DNA of 64,000 nucleotides from assembly GCA_030550515.1 (NCBI GenBank), contig JAUQPE010000029.1:186001-250000 (forward strand). The letters run 5' to 3'. Position numbers and translations under genes: made by a program. Every line of letters starts with the position of its first letter. Position 1 is the stretch's first letter. The notes beneath the pieces were generated by a model, which worked only from the letters and a program-made list of their open reading frames with translations, had not been told where the DNA came from and made no database searches. Of this stretch, positions 55,827 through 64,000 are shown piece after piece. Origin of the DNA: Thermotogota bacterium. GTDB lineage: Bacteria > Thermotogota > Thermotogae > Thermotogales > Thermotogaceae.

Positions 55827-57308
55827 TTACTCTCTCACGTACCTCTGAGAGCTGTCGTAGCCTTCCACCACACCTTTTAAGACTTTCTGTATGTACTCCA
55901 CCACCGCGTCCGCCATGAGGAATCCTGTGTCGTATCCTGGGAGTCCTGCGAACATCGTGTAGCCGTCTCCTCCCTGTGCCATGTAGTTGTTCGTGACGAC
56001 CTTATAGGTTCTCTCCAGATCCAAAGGCTCACCGTTGACGAAGACTTCCGTGACCTTCCCACCCTTGCTCTTCCATTTGAGGCCAGACACCTGTAAGAAG
56101 GCGCCTTTTCCAGGCTCAACCGTAGCGGCGTATTCGAGAACTTTCAGCACATCTTTTCCCTTCATTTCCAAGACGTACAGGGTGTTGCCGAAGGGGAGGA
56201 CCGTGAGGATGTCCCTGATCTTTATGAAGCCTGGCTTGATCGAAGCCCTTATACCTCCTCCGTTCGTGAAGGCGATATCCGCACCCACCTTCCATCTCAT
56301 GGCGTCGGCTATGAGGTTCGAAAGGTTCGTGCTCTTGGAACGAACGTTCTCGCGCTCTCCATCCAACAAAATCTTGGTTTCCCCGATGGTTGTGTCGAGT
56401 TTCTCGTCACCCAACTTCTTGAAGAACGCCAGAACCTTCGAAATTTGTCTGTCTTCAGGGTAAACTTTTGGATCCACGGGAATGGGTTTCCAACTCCAGT
56501 TCACTATCTTTCCGTTCTCCACCTCGAGATCCAACCTTCCAACGTATTTTCCGTGTTCCCAAGCTTGGACCAGGATGGTTCCGTTCACCACTTCGGCCTT
56601 TTCGAGCTTGGTGTGGCTGTGCCCAGCGATTATGACGTCTATCCCCTCTACAGCCGCGAGTTGGTGCGTTGTGGTCACGTTTCTCCTCGTCGGAGTACCC
56701 CAGTCCAAGTGCACGAGCGCGATCACTATGTCCGATTCTTCCCTAACACGAGGGACGAGTTCCCTCGCGACTTCGATGACGTTTTTGAACCTCAACCCTT
56801 CCAGGTACAGCGGTTCAAGGATCTCCGTCTCCTCGGTGGTGAAACCCACGATGGCGACCCTTACGTCACCGAGTTGCTTCACGAGGTATGGCGTAAAAAA
56901 GGGCTTCCCTTCACTGTCCACAATGTTTGCGGACAAAAATTTGAACTCGGCGAGTTTCATCTGCCTGAGGAGTACCTCACGTGGCTTGTCGAATTCGTGG
57001 TTCCCCACCACCATGGCATCCAGACCGATCATGTTCAACGCCAAAATGTCCGGCATGGCGTCCAGCAGGTCAGATTCCGGTACACCGGTGTTCAAATCGC
57101 CAGCGTGCAGAAACAACACGTACCCACCAGAACTCTCCACTTCTTTTCTGACACTCTCCACTATCGTTGCGATTACGGCGAACCCTCCGAGGTCAGACGT
57201 GGTCCACGCTCGACCGTGCGTGTCGTTGACGTGTAAAATGGTTATTCTCGCCCCAAAAAGCAGCGCAAGGACGTGAACCACCAACAAGATGCCCAGGATC
57301 CTCCTCAT
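55827..57308 (-). CDS. Exported 5'-nucleotidase/cyclic phosphodiesterase family protein
   Basis: 493 residues with a signal peptide (ILGILLVVHVLALLFGA). The N-terminal metallophosphoesterase domain has HVNDTHGR, FLHAGDLNTG, VVGNHEFD, and AGHSHT. The C-terminal 5'-nucleotidase domain has TNGGGIRASI and NNYMAQGGDGY for base stacking. It should release nucleosides outside the cytoplasm, feeding the phosphorylases in this window. ATG at 57308 with GGGTGAGG. Confidence 0.93.
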   Translation of the reverse strand: MRRILGILLVVHVLALLFGARITILHVNDTHGRAWTTSDLGGFAVIATIVESVRKEVESSGGYVLFLHAGDLNTGVPESDLLDAMPDILALNMIGLDAMVVGNHEFDKPREVLLRQMKLAEFKFLSANIVDSEGKPFFTPYLVKQLGDVRVAIVGFTTEETEILEPLYLEGLRFKNVIEVARELVPRVREESDIVIALVHLDWGTPTRRNVTTTHQLAAVEGIDVIIAGHSHTKLEKAEVVNGTILVQAWEHGKYVGRLDLEVENGKIVNWSWKPIPVDPKVYPEDRQISKVLAFFKKLGDEKLDTTIGETKILLDGERENVRSKSTNLSNLIADAMRWKVGADIAFTNGGGIRASIKPGFIKIRDILTVLPFGNTLYVLEMKGKDVLKVLEYAATVEPGKGAFLQVSGLKWKSKGGKVTEVFVNGEPLDLERTYKVVTNNYMAQGGDGYTMFAGLPGYDTGFLMADAVVEYIQKVLKGVVEGYDSSQRYVRE

Positions 57309-57461
57309 GGTCGACCTCACCCCGTTTTGGAAAAGTTGGAGCTATTCGTTCTCCTAGATTGTGCACGATCGGTATGATGGTTCTCCAAAGTTTTTTGAGG
57401 GTGTGTAAAGAATGGGGACACTCCGGTTGAAGACACCTGCTTTAGATGGAAAAAGTACGAT

Positions 57462-59429
57462 TCATACCTTGAATTTGCTCACGTTTTCTTCCAGTTTGCC
57501 CGCTTGGTCCGACAGCGCGTTGCTTGTTTGATTGAGTGCGAGGGCCATCTTCAACAACGTTTCGACGCCGCTGCTCAGGGCCGATATCTTGCTGACGATC
57601 TCGCTGATCGAGTTTGTGGCCGTCGTCAAAGCACTACTCATCTCTTCGGCCGAGGCGCTCAACTCTTGAGAACTAGCGGCCAAACTTTCGACCATGTTCG
57701 TGACGGTGCTCGTTTGTCTCAATATCTCTTCGAGCGATTTCCCGACTCTTTCCGATTCTCTTTCAACGGTAGATATCGCCTTGACCGTTTCGTTTGTGGC
57801 CCTGTTCACCTCTTCGACACCGTTTTGAATACCGTTCAATATATCAGCAATCTTTCCAGTCGCCGTCTTGCTCTCCTCGGCCAACTTCCTTATCTCGTCC
57901 GCGACAACGGCAAAGCCCCTGCCCGCTTCGCCCGCGCGTGCCGCCTCTATAGCGGCGTTCAGCGCAAGCAGATTCGTCTGCTCGGAAATGGAGTTTATCG
58001 TTTCGACTATCTCCTTTATGCTCTTGGCGTTCTCGGCAACGTTTGTAACCACTTTCAAAGTTTCGTTCGCCTTCTGATTCGTCACGTGGATAGCTTGAAT
58101 TATGCTGTTGACCGCATCTGAACTGTTCTTGGCAACTTGAGACATGAGGTTTGCGTTCTCTGCCAGTTCCTGCGCTGCTTTCGCGATGTTAGTTGCACTC
58201 ACAGCCACTTCTTGTACGCTGTCCGTGATCTCCTTGAGCGAGACGAGTGCCTCCTGGGCGGATTCGTTGACTTGGTTGAAGCTCACTTTGAAGTTCTCGG
58301 CACTGAGCGTTAAACTCTCCGCCGCATCCTTCAAATCTTCGGATATCTTCTCCACCGATTGTGAGTAGTTGTGAATGTCACGGATAGAATTCTTCAAAGA
58401 ATCGATAACCTTGCCGATGCTCTTCCCTATAACCGCCACTTCGTTACGACCTCTCGCCTCGAAATCAACGGTCAAATCTCCCTGCTCCACGGTTCTGATC
58501 TTTTCGGACAACTTTGCGATGCTCTTGTCCAAAGTGAACCCCGTCATGAAACTCAAGACAACGAAAACCAAGGATATGGCTAGGGACACACCCATTTGGA
58601 TCACGAGGCTGTTTCTCTCGAAAGCTGTGACTTCTTCCACGCTTATCCTTCCGAAGATACCGGCAAAGACGTTTCCCTCAAAACTCCTGATGGGGATCGC
58701 GACGTAAGCGTATCCACCCTTGACGAAAGATTGAGTGGTTCCTTTCTGAATCAGCTCGTTCACGTCGAAAACGTTGGTGAAGTCTTCTAGATCTGGCCTT
58801 GATTTCGCCATCAGATCGATCTTGTTGCCCTTCTCGTCGACGAAGACCCTCACGATGGTGTCGCCCCTGAGTTTCCTGGCGAAACCCTCAGTCAGGTTGA
58901 TGTTCGCTTCGACGCTCCCCACGTACTCGCCGCGGTATATCACCGGTGCGACGTACCTTATCTGTGGCCCCATCACACCTATACTGGTTGAGAAGACGGG
59001 CTTTCTGGTCCTCTTCACCTCCAAGATATCCGATCTGAAACCGGACAAGTCGTCGCCGTATCTCTGAAGATTCGAGGTTCTCAGGTAGGACTTCACATCA
59101 GCTGTGTGGAAGTGTATCTGCGACAGTCCGGCTTCTCTACTGTAGATCTCGTGATAAGGCATCACCAAAGCTATCAACCTGTCCCTGTCTCCTTCCGCGA
59201 ACGCTCTGACGATCTCTTCGCTCCTCAAGATGGTCTCAACTATGATCTTCGCCTTTTCTTGCTCCGACTCGATCTTGGAGAATATCTCTTCGGTGGCTGC
59301 CTTCGCGTACTTATCCCTCCAAGCTAAGGAAACTCTCGTTATGAAAAACCTTCCGATGAAAGCTATACCCAGCGTTGAGAGCAGGATGGCCAGTGGTACG
59401 ACAAGGGTCAGCCACGTCTTCAGCTTCAT
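57462..59429 (-). CDS. Methyl-accepting chemotaxis protein with Cache-type sensor
   Basis: 655 residues. Two membrane helices (about 8-30 and 280-302) flank a ligand domain containing [24 protein letters not shown] and [10 protein letters not shown], typical of a double-Cache fold. A HAMP domain follows, then the signalling coiled coil with the hairpin tip [19 protein letters not shown] and [18 protein letters not shown]. Ligand unknown. No che genes adjacent. ATG start with GGGGGTGA. Confidence 0.95.
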   Translation of the reverse strand: MKLKTWLTLVVPLAILLSTLGIAFIGRFFITRVSLAWRDKYAKAATEEIFSKIESEQEKAKIIVETILRSEEIVRAFAEGDRDRLIALVMPYHEIYSREAGLSQIHFHTADVKSYLRTSNLQRYGDDLSGFRSDILEVKRTRKPVFSTSIGVMGPQIRYVAPVIYRGEYVGSVEANINLTEGFARKLRGDTIVRVFVDEKGNKIDLMAKSRPDLEDFTNVFDVNELIQKGTTQSFVKGGYAYVAIPIRSFEGNVFAGIFGRISVEEVTAFERNSLVIQMGVSLAISLVFVVLSFMTGFTLDKSIAKLSEKIRTVEQGDLTVDFEARGRNEVAVIGKSIGKVIDSLKNSIRDIHNYSQSVEKISEDLKDAAESLTLSAENFKVSFNQVNESAQEALVSLKEITDSVQEVAVSATNIAKAAQELAENANLMSQVAKNSSDAVNSIIQAIHVTNQKANETLKVVTNVAENAKSIKEIVETINSISEQTNLLALNAAIEAARAGEAGRGFAVVADEIRKLAEESKTATGKIADILNGIQNGVEEVNRATNETVKAISTVERESERVGKSLEEILRQTSTVTNMVESLAASSQELSASAEEMSSALTTATNSISEIVSKISALSSGVETLLKMALALNQTSNALSDQAGKLEENVSKFKV

Positions 59430-59523
59430 AACGTCACCCCCGAAATTCTTACGTTTTCTTTACGCTAACCATTATATCGCAAAACTCTTTAGAAATCGAC
59501 GAAACTTTTCCAAAGAACTTAAA

Positions 59524-60954
59524 TCAATCCTTCCTAAGCCTTTTGTAGAGCTCCAAGGCCGTCCTTCCGCTTTCCTCGACGGGGATCATGGGGAGCGGGT
59601 AATCCTTTCCAAGCTCCACACCCGCCCTCTTCAAAACGGGAAGGGGAGCCTTCCACGGCTCGTGGACGTACTCGCTGGGGAATTTCTCGAGTTCTGGCAG
59701 CCACTTTTTTATGTACACGCCTTTTGGGTCGAACTTTCTCGATTGAAGAATCGGATTGAAGACCCTAAAGAACGGAACGGGATCGATCCCACATCCCGCC
59801 ACCCACTGCCAGTTTTGAACGTTGTTCGCGATGTCCGCGTCTACGAGAGTGTCCCAGAACCACTCCTCTCCGAGTTTCCAATGGAACAGCAGATTTTTGG
59901 TGAACCAAGATGCGACGATCATTCGCACCCTGTTGTGCATCCAACCAACCTTCCGCAGCTGCCTCATTCCCGCATCGATGATGGGTATTCCGGTCAACCC
60001 CGCCGTCCATCTCTCGTAGAATTCCGACTTTTCCAGACGCCAAGGAAAACGCTCAAAAATGCTTTTCACGCTTTTTTCCAACATGCTAGGGTTGTGATAC
60101 AGCAAGTGGTACGAGAACTCTCGCCACGCGAGCGATCTCAGGAAGGCTTCCACTCCCTTCGAAGACTTTCCTTCCGACGCGCCGATCACCTCGTACCAAA
60201 CCTGTCTTGGGGAGATGAGGCCACTCGCAAGGTAAGGCGAAATGAGGGAGGTCCCGTCCAAGTAAGGGAAGTCCCTATCACGCTCGTATCCTTCCAAGGA
60301 ACTTGTGACGAACCGTCTCAAACGTTCTCGAGCGGCATCTTCGCTCACTTTCCAAAATTCTTCCAAACTTTCGCATCGCTTGAATTCGGGTAGAAATCCA
60401 AGATCTTCCAGTTTTTCCGAGCGAACTCGAACGCCGACACCTTGGATCCGTTCGGGTGAGGGAAGCGGGCGTGGGACGTTCACATCTTTTCGCAGCCTCT
60501 TCCAAAATGGGGTGAAGACGGCGTAGGGTTTCCCGGTGGAGGTCAAGATCTCGTTTGGATCGTGCAGCAAGAAGGAATCGAAACATTCAACCTTTACCCC
60601 AAGCGAAATCAATTCTTTCTTCACGCGCTCATCTCGCGCCACCATCGTCGGATCGAAGCGTCTGTTCCAATAGACGGCGTCTGCCTTGACTTCTCTGACA
60701 AGCTCTTTTAGAACAGAAACGGTATCGAAACCCGTTCGGATCACCAACCCAACACCGTACTTTTTGAGGGTCTCGTTCAAGCTGACGAGCGACTTGTAGA
60801 GCCACCACTTTTTCACGCTTCCAAGCTTTCTGACGCCGATGTCCTCGGCGTAAATGAAGACGGGAAGTACCCTTCCTCTCTTAGCCGCATGGTACAACGC
60901 TGGGTTATCGGAAACCCTCAGATCGTTCCAAAACCAAACGATCGTGACGCTCAT
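59524..60954 (-). CDS. Deoxyribodipyrimidine photolyase family protein
   Basis: 476-residue cryptochrome/photolyase. The N-terminal antenna-binding domain starts IVWFWNDLRVSDNPAL. The FAD domain has LSPYLASGLISPRQV-like text (SLISPYLASG), FLRSLAWREFSYHL, IPIIDAGMRQL, WMHNRVRMIVASW, and DADIANNVQNWQWVAG, including tryptophans of the electron-transfer chain. It should repair UV dimers using light. Its length and motifs fit class I CPD photolyases. Unexpected in an anaerobic thermophile lineage. ATG start after AGGGGAG. Confidence 0.93.
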   Translation of the reverse strand: MSVTIVWFWNDLRVSDNPALYHAAKRGRVLPVFIYAEDIGVRKLGSVKKWWLYKSLVSLNETLKKYGVGLVIRTGFDTVSVLKELVREVKADAVYWNRRFDPTMVARDERVKKELISLGVKVECFDSFLLHDPNEILTSTGKPYAVFTPFWKRLRKDVNVPRPLPSPERIQGVGVRVRSEKLEDLGFLPEFKRCESLEEFWKVSEDAARERLRRFVTSSLEGYERDRDFPYLDGTSLISPYLASGLISPRQVWYEVIGASEGKSSKGVEAFLRSLAWREFSYHLLYHNPSMLEKSVKSIFERFPWRLEKSEFYERWTAGLTGIPIIDAGMRQLRKVGWMHNRVRMIVASWFTKNLLFHWKLGEEWFWDTLVDADIANNVQNWQWVAGCGIDPVPFFRVFNPILQSRKFDPKGVYIKKWLPELEKFPSEYVHEPWKAPLPVLKRAGVELGKDYPLPMIPVEESGRTALELYKRLRKD

Positions 60955-60975
60955 AACACTCCCCTTTAAGGGAAA

Positions 60976-60982
60976 TTATAAT
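60976..60982. promoter_or_regulatory. Overlapping divergent -10 boxes, photolyase and radical-SAM genes
   Basis: ATTATAAT contains TATAAT on the plus strand (60977-60982) and on the minus strand (60981-60976). It lies between the two divergent starts (60954 and 61016). Good -35 boxes are not visible on either side. Confidence 0.45.
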
Positions 60983-61015
60983 ATCGCTGGATCTCCCGGT
61001 TCAGAGGTGGTAGGG

Positions 61016-61768
61016 ATGGTCTACGTGGATCCTTCTTTCACGATTCCTGTGAGCGTCACCGGTGGTACGTGTGCCCTCAAGTGCCCACACTGCGGGGGGC
61101 ACTACCTGAAACACATGGCGCGTGTTGAAGATATACCGACGTACGCCTTGAGGGGATTTAAGTCTTTTCTGATCAGCGGAGGCATGTCGCCCGATGGCGG
61201 TATCCCTTTCGAGGCGTTCAAGGAGACCTTGAAAAGTTACAAAGAGGAATACGGCCTGCTGTACAACTTTCACGTGGGTTTCAAGAAATCCCGTGTGGCC
61301 AAAGAGCTCGCCGACGTCGTGTCGATGGACTTCTTCGGGGACCCTTCGGTTGTGAAGTCGATATACGGTATGGAGAAAACCCCGGATGAACTCATCGAGA
61401 TCGCCAACTACTACGGAAAAGTCGTCTTCCACGTAACGGTAGGGATAATGGGGGGGCGAATCACGCACGAGGAAAAAGCCTTGGAGATCCTGTCCACGCA
61501 CACGGACACGGTGGTACTCAACGTGTTCGTCCCCACCAGAAACACGCTGTTTGAGGCGTGTCCCACCCCCAATTTGGACGAAGTGGTGCGGATCTTCGAG
61601 AAGGCAAGGGAGAAGTTCAAGAAAGTGATCCTCGGTTGCATGCAGCCCGGTGGAGGGTACAGGGAACTTCTTCAAAAGTTCATCCGAGAGTACGTGGACG
61701 TGGTGACGAAACCTGTTGGAGGTGAGGGTCAGTTCAAAGGATGCTGCGCGTTTATAGCCCTAGGCTGA
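61016..61768 (+). CDS. Radical SAM protein (biotin-synthase-like, COG1856 type)
   Basis: 250 residues. The cluster motif CALKCPHC (C-x3-C-x2-C) is followed by SFLISGGMSPDGGIP, typical of the small uncharacterised biotin synthase relatives. It lacks the second Fe-S cluster residues of BioB. Start ATG at 61016 with GAGGTGG; the longer upstream frame reads antisense to the photolyase gene. The 3' end overlaps the convergent phosphoesterase gene by 17 bases. Substrate unknown. Confidence 0.85.
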   Translation: MVYVDPSFTIPVSVTGGTCALKCPHCGGHYLKHMARVEDIPTYALRGFKSFLISGGMSPDGGIPFEAFKETLKSYKEEYGLLYNFHVGFKKSRVAKELADVVSMDFFGDPSVVKSIYGMEKTPDELIEIANYYGKVVFHVTVGIMGGRITHEEKALEILSTHTDTVVLNVFVPTRNTLFEACPTPNLDEVVRIFEKAREKFKKVILGCMQPGGGYRELLQKFIREYVDVVTKPVGGEGQFKGCCAFIALG

Positions 61769-62521
61769 AAAAGACAGTGGGAGAACCCATGTTGTACGTC
61801 CTTCCAAGCGCTAACACGGTACCCAATTCTGGTGGTAAACCCCTCTCCGCGATCTTCTCCACCGTCCTCTTGACGTCGTAAGGCACCCTGACGACCTCGT
61901 AGGAAACGATCCCATCCCTCACTTCGACGATCATGTAGGAAGCCCTGGGGTCTCCGTCCTTAGGTCTTCCCACGCTTCCGGGGTTTAAGATCAACTTGCC
62001 ACCCACCCAGAGGATCATGGGAAGATGCGTGTGACCGTTCACGACGACATCTTCCTCAACCGAAGACACGATCTCCTTCAACCTGGGAGTGGGGGTATCG
62101 GGCTTGACGTACTCGAAGAGTTCGTCCAAAGGGCTCCCATGCACGAGTAAAAACCTCACACCTTCAACTTCAAAGGATAGCTTGCGTGGGAGGTTTCTCA
62201 GGTACTCTTTGGCCTCATCCGAGGTGTATCTTATCGTCCAGTTCAAAGAGATCTCACCCACTTCTTCTTCTCTTCCCGGGGAATAACTGCACCCGCAACT
62301 TTCTTTGGAGAACCCAACGGCTTCGTCGTAGTTTCCCATGATAGACACCACATTCAACCCTTTCAGCCTCTTCACGACTTCCTCTGGATCTGGCCCATAC
62401 CCAACCAGATCGCCCAAACAGTACACCCTGTCAACTTTTCTTCCACTCAAGTCTTCCAAGACTGCATCCAGGGCCTCCAGATTCCCGTGAACATCCCCCA
62501 GAAAGGCCAGCCTCAACGTCA

Positions 62522-62522
<1 letters not shown>
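61752..62522 (-). CDS. Calcineurin-like metallophosphoesterase
   Basis: 256 residues. All metal motifs are present: FLGDVHGN, CLGDLVGYGPDP, MGNYDEAV, LVHGSP and NGHTHLP. This is the YfcE/MJ0936-like branch, phosphodiesterases with relaxed specificity. The ATG at 62522 overlaps the gltX stop (TGATG), so both are cotranscribed. A CGCSYS insert after GNYDE is characteristic of one subfamily. In vivo substrate unknown. Confidence 0.9.
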
Positions 62523-63940
<1,418 letters not shown>

Positions 63941-63972
63941 CTAACGCCTCGTTTCCAAAACACAATGATACC

Positions 63973-63999
63973 AAAAAAGCCCCGGGGTTACCGGGGCTT
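63973..63999 (-). terminator. Intrinsic terminator upstream of gltX
   Basis: Minus-strand GCCCCGG-TAACC-CCGGGGC followed by six T residues. It would end a minus-strand transcript entering from beyond the window, just before the gltX promoter region. Confidence 0.8.
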
Positions 64000-64000
64000 C

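Noticed and set aside
59230-60393. 387-residue plus-strand open frame opposite the chemoreceptor and photolyase genes
   Set aside because: It spans two conserved minus-strand genes and the gap between them; no SD and no known motif.

Overview
This 64 kb window is chromosomal DNA from a bacterium of the order Thermotogales, close to Thermotoga/Pseudothermotoga. Many translated genes align, from memory, with Thermotoga maritima proteins (LepA, Pol I, CheX, peptide deformylase, aspartate dehydrogenase, NadA, xylose isomerase), and long stretches keep the T. maritima gene order. Coding density is very high: ATGA-type overlaps, GTG and TTG starts behind strong AGGAGG-type Shine-Dalgarno (SD) sequences, and convergent genes that overlap at their stops. 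I saw no rRNA, CRISPR array, insertion sequence, prophage or attachment site, and no gene-free stretch longer than about 150 bases.

Layout. 1-2227 (-): 3'-truncated GH2 beta-mannosidase. 2310-8787 (+): lepA, a lipoprotein, a glycerophosphodiesterase, a CMD-family protein, polA, cheX. 8813-15654 (+): complete F1Fo ATP synthase operon (atpZ/atpI-like, then BEFHAGDC) whose c subunit carries a Na+-type site. 15674-18952 (+): hpf, RNase E/G, tsf, pyrH, with an intrinsic terminator between tsf and pyrH. 18949-20742 (-): niaR and niaP, repressor and transporter for niacin. 20797-25243 (-): a five-gene operon of amino-acid racemase, ECF sigma factor, anti-sigma factor, RseB-like protein and radical-SAM/HhH enzyme. 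25302-30735 (+): purine nucleoside phosphorylase, DHH phosphodiesterase and a 1221-residue NTPase/TPR-like/diguanylate cyclase protein. 30701-32932 (-): tRNA-Ala, tRNA-Arg, tRNA-Lys, a structured leader with an attenuator, infC, rpmI, rplT, mrp. 33055-35531 (+): de novo NAD operon nadX-nadA-nadC. 35515-46519 (-): yaaR, LCP-like protein, yqeK, DUF503, intracellular alpha-amylase, EF-G paralogue, NAGPA-domain protein, pyrimidine nucleoside phosphorylase, HpkA/DrrA-type two-component system and a membrane protein. 46585-53831 (-): rpsT, metK, zinc-ribbon protein, M23 peptidase, def, surE, ECF-type ATPase, methyltransferase, lone HATPase, M20 peptidase. 53981-55822 (+): xylA and a DUF192 protein. 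55827-63928: 5'-nucleotidase, chemoreceptor and photolyase (-), a small radical-SAM protein (+), a metallophosphoesterase and gltX (-).

The strongest regulatory observation is an identical 17-bp sequence (TTGACA-N5-TGTAAA) lying over the -35 element of both the niaR-niaP promoter and the nadXAC promoter, 12 kb apart. It ties niacin uptake and de novo NAD synthesis into one NiaR regulon. The infC-rpmI-rplT leader has four successive hairpins ending in a terminator directly before the SD, and infC itself appears to start at AUC. The most unusual protein is at 27070-30735: a region resembling a degenerate protein kinase, a P-loop NTPase, helical repeats and a GGEEF diguanylate cyclase with an intact inhibitory site. 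It overlaps a DHH-family phosphodiesterase gene, suggesting a cyclic-di-GMP signalling module. Locus comparisons with T. maritima are from memory and were not searched.
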